This document shows positions 17,367 to 26,274 of a stretch of 64,000 nt of DNA, one piece after another. Position 1 is the first letter of the stretch, and each line of letters starts with the position of its first letter. Source of the DNA: an uncultured Alistipes sp. (GTDB lineage: Bacteria > Bacteroidota > Bacteroidia > Bacteroidales > Rikenellaceae); assembly GCA_910583985.1 (NCBI GenBank), contig CAJTYA010000001.1, positions 1 to 64,000 on the forward strand, read 5' to 3'. The notes under the pieces were generated by a model. That model did not search any database and had not been told where the DNA came from. It saw only the letters and a list, made by a program, of their open reading frames with translations. Both the position numbers and the translations under genes were made by a program.

Positions 17367-17410
17367 GCGAAGTTAGAAATTTTTATGCCAATAAATTAAG
17401 AAACAATTTC

Positions 17411-17418
17411 TACTTTTG
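17411..17418 (+). promoter_or_regulatory. -7 box for the prolyl oligopeptidase gene
   Basis: TACTTTTG fits TAnnTTTG and lies 61 bases before the chosen ATG (17479) in an AT-rich pocket. A -33 TTTG at the ideal distance is missing. It supports the start at 17479 rather than the in-frame ATG at 17416, which lies inside the box. Confidence 0.4.
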
Positions 17419-17478
17419 CCCGTTGAAAGGTTTTTCACAAAACCGCTCGCCCCCGTTTCGAAATTAAACACGATCAAG

Positions 17479-19608
17479 ATGACGAACCGTTTCCTCACCG
17501 TGGGAACCGCCTTGCTCGCCGCAGGCGTCCTGTGCACGAACTGCAAACCGAAGATGAAAATCACGACACAGCCTTATCCCGTCGCCCGGATGGACAGCAC
17601 CGTGGACGACTATTTCGGAACCAAAGTCGCCGACCCGTACCGCTGGATGGAGAACGACAACGCCGCCGAAACCGCCGAATGGGTCGCCGCCGAAAACGAA
17701 GTGACCCGCGACTACCTCTCGCAGATCCCCTTCCGCGACAAGATCGGCAAGCGCCTGACCGAACTGTGGAACTATCCCAAATACGGCGTACCGGCCAAAC
17801 ACGGCGACTACTACTATTTCTTCGAGAACGACGGCCTCCGCAACCAGAGCGTCCTCTACCGCCAGAAAGGACTCGACGCTCCCATGGAAGTGTTCCTCGA
17901 CCCGAACACGCTCTCCGAGGACGGCACCGTGGCGCTGTCGAACGTCTCTTTCTCGCAGGACGACCGCTATATGGCCTACTCGGTCGCCGCATCGGGATCG
18001 GACTGGGTCGAAATCCGCGTCATGGACACCGAAACGGGAGCCGCGCTCTCCGACACGATCCGCTGGGTGAAGTTCTCCGGAGCGACATGGAGCGGGGAGG
18101 GATTCTACTACAGCGGCTACGACGAGCCGACGCGCGAGGAGATGCTCTCGGCCCAGAACCGTTTCCAGAAGATTTTCTATCATAAGCTCGGCACCGACCA
18201 GAGCGCCGACCGTATGGTCTACGAAGACAAAGACCATCCGCTGCGCTACCTGAGCGCCGAGGTGAGCAAGGACAACCGCCAGCTTTTCGTCTTCGCCACC
18301 GAAGGAACCAGCGGCAACGAGGTACTTTGCAAAGACCTGACGAAACCCGGCGCCCGGTTCGAGGTGCTGTTCCCCGGCTTCGCCAACGACTATGCGATGG
18401 TCTTCGGCAAGGACGACAAGGCGATTTTCTACACGAATGAAAACGCTCCCCGATACCGTCTCGTGCAGGTCGACTTCTCGTCTGGCCGTCCGGCCGTGAG
18501 CGAATGGCTGCCCGAAGGGGAACGCCTGCTCGAAGGAGCCTCGACGGCGGGCGGATCGCTGTTCGCCTTCTATCTCGACAAGGCCCGGAGCGCCGTGGAA
18601 CAGTACGGCATGGACGGGAAAAAGCTGCGCGACATCGCTCTGCCGGACATCGGCACGGTCAGCGGCTTTTCGGGCGACTCGGAAGAGAGCGATACGTTCT
18701 ACGCCTTCTCCGGCTTCACCCGCCCCACGTCGATCTACCGGTACGCAATCGCATCGGGCGAATCGTCGGCCTTCAAAACGCCCGAAGTGGCGTTCGATCC
18801 CGACGACTTCACGACCGAACAGGTGTTCTTCGAGAGCAAGGACGGCACACCCGTCTCGATGTTTCTGGTCCATCGCAAGGACATCCGGCTCGACGGCAAG
18901 CACCCCGCGTACCTCTACGGCTACGGCGGATTCAACATCAGCCTGACGCCGGGCTTCTCGCCGCTGGGCATTCTGCTCGCGGAACAGGGCGGCGTCTATG
19001 CGATGGCCAACCTGCGGGGCGGCGGAGAATACGGCGAACAATGGCATAAAGCCGGCATGCTGGCCGACAAGCAGAACGTCTTCGACGACTTCATCGCCGC
19101 GGCCGAATACCTCATCGCCGAGGGCTATACGTCGAGCGAGAAACTGGCCATCGCCGGCGGATCGAACGGAGGGCTGCTCGTGGGCGCCTGCATGACGCAG
19201 CGGCCCGACCTCTATGCCGTGGCGCTTCCGGCCGTGGGCGTGATGGACATGCTGCGTTACCACAAATTCACCTGCGGCTGGGGCTGGGCCGTCGAATACG
19301 GCTCCAGCGACGACGAGGAGCAGTTCGGGTACATCTACCGGTACTCGCCGCTGCACAACATCGTTCCGGGCACCTGCTACCCGGCCACGCTCGTCACGAC
19401 GGCCGACCACGACGACCGCGTCGTGCCGGCCCACTCGTTCAAGTTCGCCGCCACGCTTCAGGCCGCGCAGGGATGCGACCGTCCGACGCTCATCCGCATC
19501 GAGACCAAAGCCGGACACGGAGCCGGAAAACCGACCTCCAAACGGATCGAAGAGACGACCGACGTACTCTCGTTCATGTTCTGGAACACGGGAACGGAAG
19601 TCCGGTAA
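17479..19608 (+). CDS. secreted prolyl oligopeptidase (S9A)
   Basis: Prolyl endopeptidase of 709 residues, close to the 705 of the secreted flavobacterial enzyme; it cuts peptides after proline. A signal peptide spans about residues 1-20 and two cysteines follow, so a lipoprotein is possible though the lipobox is poor. The N-terminal part begins 'YPVARMDSTVDDYFG...DPYRWMEN' and continues into the beta-propeller. The C-terminal hydrolase has Ser562 in 'GGSNGGLLVGA', Asp646 in 'DHDDRV' and His680 in 'GHGAG'. Together with the S46 peptidase at 46.4 kb it points to use of host or dietary peptides. Imperfect hairpins (19670-19701) follow the gene. Confidence 0.94.
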   Translation: MTNRFLTVGTALLAAGVLCTNCKPKMKITTQPYPVARMDSTVDDYFGTKVADPYRWMENDNAAETAEWVAAENEVTRDYLSQIPFRDKIGKRLTELWNYPKYGVPAKHGDYYYFFENDGLRNQSVLYRQKGLDAPMEVFLDPNTLSEDGTVALSNVSFSQDDRYMAYSVAASGSDWVEIRVMDTETGAALSDTIRWVKFSGATWSGEGFYYSGYDEPTREEMLSAQNRFQKIFYHKLGTDQSADRMVYEDKDHPLRYLSAEVSKDNRQLFVFATEGTSGNEVLCKDLTKPGARFEVLFPGFANDYAMVFGKDDKAIFYTNENAPRYRLVQVDFSSGRPAVSEWLPEGERLLEGASTAGGSLFAFYLDKARSAVEQYGMDGKKLRDIALPDIGTVSGFSGDSEESDTFYAFSGFTRPTSIYRYAIASGESSAFKTPEVAFDPDDFTTEQVFFESKDGTPVSMFLVHRKDIRLDGKHPAYLYGYGGFNISLTPGFSPLGILLAEQGGVYAMANLRGGGEYGEQWHKAGMLADKQNVFDDFIAAAEYLIAEGYTSSEKLAIAGGSNGGLLVGACMTQRPDLYAVALPAVGVMDMLRYHKFTCGWGWAVEYGSSDDEEQFGYIYRYSPLHNIVPGTCYPATLVTTADHDDRVVPAHSFKFAATLQAAQGCDRPTLIRIETKAGHGAGKPTSKRIEETTDVLSFMFWNTGTEVR

Positions 19609-19751
19609 AGAACCGAATACGACCGACGGCCGCTCCCCTGCGGGTTCGACCGCCGATCCGTCCGCAGATACCGCGGCGAGGCTCGACGCGCTCGCTGCGG
19701 TGTCCGTTCGGACGGAACCCGACCGCCGGTCCGCCGGCTCATCCATCGCCC

Positions 19752-21026
19752 ATGCAACCGCTCAAAGTCTATAAATTCGGAGGCGCCTCGGTCCGCTCGG
19801 CCGAAGGCATCGAAAATCTCCGCCGTATCGTCGGCCGGGAAAAGGACCGTCTTTTCATCGTCGTATCGGCGATGGGCAAAACCACCAATGCGCTCGAAGA
19901 AGTGCTCGACCGCTGGATGCGGGGCGACAGGGAAGCGGCGCAGAACCGCTTCGCCGAAGTGGAACGCTACCACGACGAGATCGTGCGCTCGCTCTTCGAC
20001 AATCCGTCGCCGCTGCTCTCCCGTCTCCGGGCCCTGTACGACGAAGTCCGCACGCTGCTCGGCAGCCTCACGGAGGACGACTACGATCGCCGGTACGACC
20101 GCCTCGTCAGTTACGGCGAACTGCTCTCGACGACCGTCGTGTCGGAATATCTTTCCCTGCGGGGTCTGCCCAACCGATGGATCGACATGCGGCGCTGCCT
20201 CGTCACCGACGACCGCTACCGCGAGGCCGAGGTCGATACGGCCCGGTCGGCCGCCCTGTTGCGGGAGGCGGTGGAACACGCCCCGGAGAGCCTGTTCGTC
20301 GGACAGGGATTCATCGGCGCCACGCCGGAGGGGAACCCCACGACGCTGGGACGCGAAGGCTCGGACTACTCGGCCGCACTCGTCGGCGCGATGCTCGGCG
20401 CCGAAAGCGTCTCGATCTGGAAGGACGTGGACGGCATCCTCAACGCCGATCCCCGGCTGTTCGACGACACGGTCCTCATTCCGAGGATGAGCTACCTCGA
20501 CGCCATCGAGCTGGCGTACAGCGGTGCGCAGATCATCCATCCGAAAACCATCAAACCGCTCCAGAACGCAGGCATTCCGCTCCACGTGCGTCCTTTCGGC
20601 GACTCCTCGAAACCGGGCAGCGTCATTTGCGCCGAAGCGCACGGGCCGCTCGGCGTACCGGTGCGGATTCTCAAACAGAACCAAATACTGGTTTCCGTGC
20701 GACCGCGCGACTTCTCGTTCGTGCTCGAACAGCGGCTTCCCGACATTTTCGCCGTTTTCGCCCGCTACCGGCAGAAAATCAACCTCATCCAAAGCTCGGC
20801 CGTCAACCTGAGCCTGTGCATCGACGATTCGCGCCACCTGCAAACCGTCGTCGATACGCTGCAAGCCGACTTCCGCGTGGTGTACAACAAAAACATGGAA
20901 CTGCTCACCGTTCGGGGTTACGATGCGGAGAGTTACCGACGGTACGTCGAACAGGTGCCGGGCGTCTATCTGGTCCAGAAAACCCGCCGGGCGGTGCGCA
21001 TCGTGCGGCGCAAGGCCGAACCCTGA
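19752..21026 (+). CDS. lysC: aspartate kinase, monofunctional
   Basis: Aspartokinase of 424 residues, first step of the aspartate family of amino acids. Kinase motifs: 'VYKFGGASVRSAEGI' at the start, 'VVSAMGKTTNAL', 'GRNGSDY'-type segment here 'GREGSDYSAALVGAML', 'IWKDVDGILNADPR', and 'GAQIIHPKTI'. The last 130 residues are an ACT-like regulatory region. There is no homoserine dehydrogenase fusion. The symbol is used generically because Bacteroidetes can have several isozymes. It ends 67 bases before the terminator at 21094. Confidence 0.92.
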   Translation: MQPLKVYKFGGASVRSAEGIENLRRIVGREKDRLFIVVSAMGKTTNALEEVLDRWMRGDREAAQNRFAEVERYHDEIVRSLFDNPSPLLSRLRALYDEVRTLLGSLTEDDYDRRYDRLVSYGELLSTTVVSEYLSLRGLPNRWIDMRRCLVTDDRYREAEVDTARSAALLREAVEHAPESLFVGQGFIGATPEGNPTTLGREGSDYSAALVGAMLGAESVSIWKDVDGILNADPRLFDDTVLIPRMSYLDAIELAYSGAQIIHPKTIKPLQNAGIPLHVRPFGDSSKPGSVICAEAHGPLGVPVRILKQNQILVSVRPRDFSFVLEQRLPDIFAVFARYRQKINLIQSSAVNLSLCIDDSRHLQTVVDTLQADFRVVYNKNMELLTVRGYDAESYRRYVEQVPGVYLVQKTRRAVRIVRRKAEP

Positions 21027-21093
21027 TCCCCCCGTCGGAAACCGCACTGCCGCACACCGCAAAACCGGACCCGCCCGTCAATCCGGGAACGAA

Positions 21094-21140
21094 AACCGTT
21101 CCTTCCCGGCAACTCAAGCCCGGAAGGAACGGTTATTTTC
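21094..21140 (+). terminator. terminator after aspartokinase
   Basis: 13-bp perfect stem AACCGTTCCTTCC (21094-21106) / GGAAGGAACGGTT (21122-21134), 15-base loop, then ATTTTC. Confidence 0.8.
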
Positions 21141-21481
21141 GAAAAAGGAAAACTCTTACGGAAACGACCGCGGCGACCCTCGGCCGACAGAATGCCGCTA
21201 CGACTGGCGCCGCGCCACGACAAGTACGACAGACGGAGGGAATCGCGTCGAGACGAGCTTCTTTCCGTCGGGCGGCGGCATGCCGACCCGTGAGTCCGAA
21301 AACGCCGCAGCGACGGCGGGTCCGGTTCCGAACTACCTGCGGAAACTTGCCGCCGCGACGGCAACGGAACGACCCGAAATCGTATCCTCAGGCCCCTCCC
21401 ACGTCGGATTTGTCCGCCGGAGTTTTCCGTACCTGCCGCATTCGCCGACGTCTCCTGCCCCACAGGAAACCTTCCGCGCAC

Positions 21482-21515
21482 AAAAAAAGCGGGGCCGGAA
21501 CTCCGGCCCCGCTTT
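21482..21515 (-). terminator. terminator after the UDP-sugar enzyme
   Basis: Perfect 13-bp stem AAAGCGGGGCCGG (21486-21498) / CCGGCCCCGCTTT (21503-21515) with the 4-base loop AACT. On the minus strand it runs into a row of seven T (21488-21482). Confidence 0.9.
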
Positions 21516-21565
21516 CCTTCGGGAAAATATCCGCGAAAGACCCACTACCGGGTCCCGGTCCCGAA

Positions 21566-22549
21566 TCACATCATTTCGGCCCAACTGAAGAACGGATAGA
21601 TCCGGCTTTCGGAGCGCATCTTTTTCTCGAAATAGGCCACCGTGCGGGTCAGTCCCTCCTCGATGGGGACCAGCGGTTCCCATCCCAGCCGTTTCCGGGC
21701 ATACGCGATGTCGGGCACGCTGCGGGGCGAACTTTCGGTGGGCAGATCGAGCAGCGTCACTTTCGACGGGCTGCCCGTCAGGTTGATGATGTCCTCGGCC
21801 AGTGCGTCGATCCGGATCGGATCGGCGCTGCCGACATTGACCGGACGCGACATGTCTCCGTCCGCATTCATCGTCCGCACGAGCGCCTCCACCGCATCGT
21901 CGATATAGAGGAAACAACGGGTCTGCATGCCGTTCCCGCGGATCGAAATGTTTTCGCCCGAAAGCGCGTTGCGAATGAAACTCGGAATGACCTTTCCGCC
22001 TTCGAGCGACATGCGGGGCCCGTAGACGTTGAACAGCCGGACGATCCGCGTATCGACGCCGTACTGGTTGCGATAGGCCGCGAAAATCGACTCGGCGGCC
22101 CGCTTGCCCTCCTGATAGGCGCTCCGTTCCCCGATGGGATTGACGTTTCCGCGATACTGCTCGGAAATCAACGGCACCTCGACCCTTCCGTACACCTTCG
22201 ACGAAGAGGCCTGCACGATGCGGGCCTGCATGCGCTTGGCCACTTCGAGCACGTTGACCGCGCCGATGAGCGACGTCTTGAGCGTCATCACCGGATCGTG
22301 CATATAATAGAGCGGCGAGGAGGGACAGGCCAGATTGTAAATCTGGTCCACCTCTTCGAAATAGGGGAACGTAATATCGTGCCGGACCATGCGGAACATC
22401 GGATTCTGAAACAGATGCTCCACATTGCGCTTGTCGCCCGTAAAATAGTTGTCCAGGGCGATCACCTCGTTGCCGTCCGCCAACAGGCGCTCGCAGAGGT
22501 GGCTGCCGATAAATCCGGCACCCCCGGTCACCAGTATCCTTTTTTTCAT
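21566..22549 (-). CDS. UDP-glucuronate decarboxylase-like NAD-dependent epimerase/dehydratase
   Basis: Short-chain dehydrogenase of 327 residues built like UDP-glucuronate decarboxylase (UDP-xylose synthase): 'ILVTGGAGFIGSHLCERLL', 'ALDNYFTGDKRNVEHL', 'IYNLACPSSPLYY', 'NPIGERSAYQEGKRAAE' with the Tyr145/Lys149 pair, and 'RLFNVYGPRM'. One feature is odd. Where the family has 'STSEVYGD' with a catalytic Glu, this protein reads 'SSSKVYGR': Thr becomes Ser116 and Glu becomes Lys118. The protein may therefore act on another UDP-sugar or with changed chemistry. ATG 22549 is where homology starts. A strong terminator follows. Confidence 0.8.
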   Translation of the reverse strand: MKKRILVTGGAGFIGSHLCERLLADGNEVIALDNYFTGDKRNVEHLFQNPMFRMVRHDITFPYFEEVDQIYNLACPSSPLYYMHDPVMTLKTSLIGAVNVLEVAKRMQARIVQASSSKVYGRVEVPLISEQYRGNVNPIGERSAYQEGKRAAESIFAAYRNQYGVDTRIVRLFNVYGPRMSLEGGKVIPSFIRNALSGENISIRGNGMQTRCFLYIDDAVEALVRTMNADGDMSRPVNVGSADPIRIDALAEDIINLTGSPSKVTLLDLPTESSPRSVPDIAYARKRLGWEPLVPIEEGLTRTVAYFEKKMRSESRIYPFFSWAEMM

Positions 22550-22620
22550 CGTTCTTGCTTTTGGCTTTAGCGTACCGACACGCAAGAACTGTTCCAAGCG
22601 CCCCGGAGGTCCCGATGCGA

Positions 22621-22680
22621 CGACGGCCGCCCCACGAAGGAGCGGCCGGTCGTATCGTATCGTCGGGCGAATGCCCGGCG
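22621..22680 (-). terminator. two hairpins after the sugar-transport operon
   Basis: Directly after the transporter stop: CGTCGGGC (22661-22668) / GCCCGGCG (22673-22680) with loop GAAT, then a bulged stem CGACGGCCGC (22621-22630) with GCGGCCGGTCG (22642-22652). No strong T-run, so efficiency is uncertain. Confidence 0.45.
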
Positions 22681-22682
22681 AA

Positions 22683-23924
22683 CTATTCGGTGCGGATTTT
22701 CGAGCCTTTCTGCGCGAACCAGATCATGTAGGCGTAGAAGACGAACAGGCAGCAGAGAGCAGGCACGAGGCCGAATCCTTTCTGCACGCCGCCCATGACG
22801 GGCATCAGTACGGCGGCTCCGATCACGCCGGTGCAGATGATTCCCGAAGCCTGTTTCATGTTCGGGCCCAGATCGACCGACGAGAGGCTGAAGATGCAGG
22901 ACCACATGATCGAATGGAACAGACCCGTTCCGATGTAGAGCGTCAGCGACAGCCAGCCCGACGTGACGAACGACAGCAGCAGGCACAGGGCCGAGAGCAG
23001 CGCGCTGGCAGTCAGCGCCGCACGGGCGCTGAACTTGGCGAGCACGGCCGAACCGAAAGCACGGCCCACGAGCAGTCCGCCCCAGTAGAGCGACAGCAGC
23101 GAAGTGGGGTCGGTCGGGTTCAGGTCCAGCGCCGAGAAAAGCGCCTGCAGACCCGGCTGGTCGGCGATGCTGAGACCCAACGCGGCGAACTTGGCCGGGA
23201 AGAAACTCGGAATGCCGACTTCGACGCCGAGGTAGGTAAAGATACCCAGCGCACCCAGCATGACGTGCGGGTATTTGAAAGCGCTCGTCTTATAGGTTTT
23301 TCCCTGTTCGACCGCCTGTTCCTCCTCCTTGATGACCGGCAGCTTGAGGAAGGTGACGATCAGGCCCAGCACGATGGCGAAGATACCCAGTCCGAGGAAA
23401 GGAACCTGAATCTGGGAAACGTTGTACGAACCGTTGGAGACGATGATCATCGACACGAACAGCGGCGCGACGAACGTAGCCAGCGAGTTGAACGTCTGGT
23501 TGATCGTCAGTCGCTTGGCCGCCGTTTCGGCCGGACCGAGCACCAGCACATAGGGGTTGAGCGCCACTTGCAGCAGCACGATGCCCAGCGCCACGACGAA
23601 CATGCAGCACAAGAAGCCGTAGAAGCCGGCCTGCACGCCCAGATAGTTCAGCGCCATTCCGAGGCCGATCATCACGACACCCAGAATCAACGAGGTTTTG
23701 TAACCGATCTTCCTGAGCAGTCCCGCGATCGGAATCGAAAAGATATACGCTCCGAAGAACGCCGTGTTGATCAATTGCAGTTTCACGTCGTCGAGCGGAC
23801 TGAAAGCCTCCTTGCAGAAGGCGATCATCGAATTGTTCATCGTCGTGATGAATCCCAGCAGGAACATCAACACGATCATCACCGTCAGCGCGAACGTGTA
23901 ATTCGGTTTTTTCTGGTCGGTCAT
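22683..23924 (-). CDS. FucP/GluP-type sugar:H+ symporter (MFS)
   Basis: Major facilitator transporter of 413 residues with twelve predicted helices. It resembles the fucose/glucose/galactose permease subfamily: 'LLGFITTMNNSMI' in helix 1, 'INTAFFGAYIFSIPIAGLL', 'LQVALNPYVLVLGP' and 'RLTINQTFNSLATFVAPLF'. It would import a monosaccharide with protons. It is last in an operon after a nucleotidyltransferase and aldose 1-epimerase, which favours galactose or glucose as substrate. The gap to the epimerase is 46 bases. Confidence 0.88.
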   Translation of the reverse strand: MTDQKKPNYTFALTVMIVLMFLLGFITTMNNSMIAFCKEAFSPLDDVKLQLINTAFFGAYIFSIPIAGLLRKIGYKTSLILGVVMIGLGMALNYLGVQAGFYGFLCCMFVVALGIVLLQVALNPYVLVLGPAETAAKRLTINQTFNSLATFVAPLFVSMIIVSNGSYNVSQIQVPFLGLGIFAIVLGLIVTFLKLPVIKEEEQAVEQGKTYKTSAFKYPHVMLGALGIFTYLGVEVGIPSFFPAKFAALGLSIADQPGLQALFSALDLNPTDPTSLLSLYWGGLLVGRAFGSAVLAKFSARAALTASALLSALCLLLSFVTSGWLSLTLYIGTGLFHSIMWSCIFSLSSVDLGPNMKQASGIICTGVIGAAVLMPVMGGVQKGFGLVPALCCLFVFYAYMIWFAQKGSKIRTE

Positions 23925-23970
23925 AATTTTCTGTTTTAGTGAGTTTTAGATTATCTGTTTTCGGTACGGA

Positions 23971-25044
23971 TCATTCGGCGTCGAACCGGTAGAGGATCGT
24001 TTGCCGGTACACCTCGCCGGGACGCAGCACGCTCGACGGGAAATCCGGCTTGTTCGGACTGTCGGGAAAGGCCTGACACTCGATGGCCACGCCGTCACGG
24101 TTGCGGTATTCGCGTCCGCTGCGGCTGCGCGGCGCGCCTTGGAGCCAGTTTCCGGTGTAGATTTGCACGCCGGGCTGCGTCGAGCGGATCGTCAGACGCC
24201 GTCCGCTCTGCGGATCGTACAGCGAACCGAAATCGGTCAGCCGGCCCGGCTCCCAGCCGTCGATGGCCCAGCAATGGTCGTAACCCGCCCCGAAGCGCAA
24301 CGCCTCGTAGTCGGCTTCGATGTCCCGGCCTAACGGCTTGCCGGCCCGGAAATCCATCGGCGTCCCTTCGACGGGCACGAGACGTCCCGTGGTGATCTGG
24401 TCCGCGTCGGTTTCGAGATAATGGGCGGCATGGAGCTGCAATACGTTGGAAAGGGCGTCGCCCCCCTCGCCGCAGAGATTGAAATAGGCATGATTGGTCA
24501 GATTGACCACCGTGGGGGCCGACGTGGCGGCGTAGAGCGTGATTTCAAGCTCGCAGTCGTCGTTCCAGTCGTATACGACCTCGGCGTTCAGATCGCCCGG
24601 ATAGCCCTGATCGCCGTCCGGACTCAGCAGCGAGAATACGACCCGGTCGGTCTCGACCCTACTGTCCCAAAGTTTGTTGGCAAAACCGCCTTCGCCTCCG
24701 CCGTGCAGATGATGGCGTCCGGCGCAATTGGGAGTCAGACGATATTCTCTGCCGTCAAGCTCGAAGCGGGCGAAGCCGATGCGGTTGGCGAAACGCCCCG
24801 CCGTCTTGCCCATGCAGGGACCGTCGTTGAAATAGCTCCTGAAATCGTCGTAACCGAGCGTGACATCGGCCATGCGACCTTCGCGGTCGGGCACTTCGAT
24901 CGACACGACGGCCGCTCCGATGTTGGTCAGCCGGACCGACGCCCCGCGGGCATTGGTCATCGTATAGAGGATCACCGCTTCACCCTGCGGCGTGAACCCC
25001 CAGATATTCTGTTCTATATCCATAGCGATCGGGCGTTTTTTCAT
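23971..25044 (-). CDS. galM: aldose 1-epimerase (mutarotase)
   Basis: Mutarotase of 357 residues interconverting alpha and beta anomers of galactose or glucose. Active-site pieces: 'GRFANRIGFARF', 'HHLHGGGEGGFANKLWD' (first His), 'NLTNHAYFNL' (second His), 'GYDHCW' and 'AIECQAFPDSPN' with the catalytic Glu. No signal peptide, so cytoplasmic. Start could be ATG 25044 (MKKRPIAMDIEQ) or ATG 25023 seven codons later, which has an A-rich leader; I cannot decide. Middle gene of the three-gene operon. Confidence 0.92.
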   Translation of the reverse strand: MKKRPIAMDIEQNIWGFTPQGEAVILYTMTNARGASVRLTNIGAAVVSIEVPDREGRMADVTLGYDDFRSYFNDGPCMGKTAGRFANRIGFARFELDGREYRLTPNCAGRHHLHGGGEGGFANKLWDSRVETDRVVFSLLSPDGDQGYPGDLNAEVVYDWNDDCELEITLYAATSAPTVVNLTNHAYFNLCGEGGDALSNVLQLHAAHYLETDADQITTGRLVPVEGTPMDFRAGKPLGRDIEADYEALRFGAGYDHCWAIDGWEPGRLTDFGSLYDPQSGRRLTIRSTQPGVQIYTGNWLQGAPRSRSGREYRNRDGVAIECQAFPDSPNKPDFPSSVLRPGEVYRQTILYRFDAE

Positions 25045-25104
25045 GTTCCGGGGACGGGGCCCCGCAGCGGCCCGCACGGGCCGTATCATACATCGAGGGG
25101 CAGG

Positions 25105-26022
25105 CTATTCCCACAGTTTGGCGGGGTAAACCCCGGCTTCCACCAATTTGGCGATACGTTCCACGACGGCGGGACGGTCTTCCTTGTAGGTCACGCCGAA
25201 CCACCGGGCTGAACTGCGCAACACGCGGAGTTGGGCCTTGCCGTCCGAAACCAGTTTGTTGACCATCGTCGGGATGTAGAACTCCGACTTCGGATTGTCG
25301 ATATTGTCCTTGAGGTAGGTGCTGAAATACTTTTCCGAATAGTCGAAGTAGTCGGGCGTGAAGCCGAACATATTCATCGACACGGGCGTATCGTCGGCCA
25401 TCGGCACCCATTCCCCGCGCTCGTCCTCGTAGGCGATGCGACCGTCTTCCCGGCGTTCGATGCGGGTCCGTTCCACCATCGAAGTGAGGTTGCCGTTGCG
25501 GTCCACGCCGCACACGCCGCGCGAAACGGCACCGTGCTCGGAGAGGGTATTCCGAATCTCATAGCCCACCATGCAGTAATGGTTTTTCTGCCCGGCCACG
25601 CTGCGCAAATAATCGGCCATTGTACGATAGGCGTCGTCGCCGTAGAAGTCGTCGGCGTTGATGACGGCAAAAGGCTCGTCGCCGATCGCCTCGGCGCCCA
25701 TCATCACGGCGTGATTGGTTCCCCACGGCTTGACGCGGTCGGCCGGCACGGTAAATCCGGCAGGCAGTTTGTCGAGTTCCTGAAACACGAAATCGACGGC
25801 GATGCGGCCGCCGAACCGTTCGGGCGTGAAGATTTCACGGAATTCCTTTTCGAAAAGATGACGGATCACGAACACCACGCGTCCGAAACCGGCGCGCACG
25901 GCGTCGTAAATCGAATAGTCGATGATGGCCTCCCCGTTGGGGCCCACGCCGTCCATCTGTTTGAGCGATCCGTAGCGGGAGCCCATGCCCGCCGCGAGAA
26001 CCAGAAGTGTAGGTTTAACCAT
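25105..26022 (-). CDS. sugar-phosphate nucleotidyltransferase family protein
   Basis: Nucleotidyltransferase of 305 residues with the NTP-binding signature 'LLVLAAGMGSRYGSLKQMD', 'PNGEAIIDYSIYDA', 'PWGTNHAVMMGAE' and 'AVINADDFYG' (the metal-binding Asp pair). The C-terminal third ('STYLKDNIDNPKSEFYIPTM') is characteristic of a Bacteroidetes subfamily whose sugar substrate I cannot name. It leads an operon with galM and a sugar permease, so it may activate an imported sugar phosphate, possibly replacing a Leloir uridylyltransferase; that is speculation. Start at ATG 26022, about 113 bases after the predicted transcription start. Confidence 0.8.
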   Translation of the reverse strand: MVKPTLLVLAAGMGSRYGSLKQMDGVGPNGEAIIDYSIYDAVRAGFGRVVFVIRHLFEKEFREIFTPERFGGRIAVDFVFQELDKLPAGFTVPADRVKPWGTNHAVMMGAEAIGDEPFAVINADDFYGDDAYRTMADYLRSVAGQKNHYCMVGYEIRNTLSEHGAVSRGVCGVDRNGNLTSMVERTRIERREDGRIAYEDERGEWVPMADDTPVSMNMFGFTPDYFDYSEKYFSTYLKDNIDNPKSEFYIPTMVNKLVSDGKAQLRVLRSSARWFGVTYKEDRPAVVERIAKLVEAGVYPAKLWE

Positions 26023-26141
26023 GCGTTGAAGAAAATACGAATTAATTCGAAACACCGGACGGTCCTCCTCTGCTTTTCCGTTTCCGACCTCCGGAGAATA
26101 AAACGCTCCGCCCGGCCGTTATATCCGGCGGAAGCGTTACG

Positions 26142-26171
26142 CAAATTTACACTTTATAACGCATTTTCAAA
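26142..26171 (-). promoter_or_regulatory. promoter of the nucleotidyltransferase-galM-transporter operon
   Basis: Minus strand: TTTG (26171-26168), 18 bases, TAAATTTG (26149-26142): both boxes exact. Predicted start about 26135. Confidence 0.65.
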
Positions 26172-26274
26172 ATCCGGCCGGACAAAACCGCCCGAAATAA
26201 CCGGCTTAATCGGACGGGGCGTGGCGTTTGGCCGGGGAAATTATTACCTTTGTAATCCGTAATTCGGCCCTGCG

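Larger units (their letters stand above)
21027..21565. other. 539-bp convergent intergenic region
   Basis: Gene-free. It contains two facing terminators: 21094-21140 for the plus-strand aspartokinase and 21482-21515 for the minus-strand epimerase. The 340 bases between them are Arg/Pro-coding shadow in every frame and show no RNA or repeat I can name. Confidence 0.5.

Noticed and set aside
19670..19701. Hairpin ACCGCGGCGAG / CTCGCTGCGGT between the prolyl oligopeptidase and aspartokinase genes as a terminator
   Set aside because: One mismatch, a 10-base loop and no T-run; it could be an attenuator, but evidence is too thin to list.
17464..19746. 760-residue minus-strand frame across the prolyl oligopeptidase gene
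   Set aside because: The plus strand encodes a full S9A peptidase with an intact triad; the antisense product has no motif.
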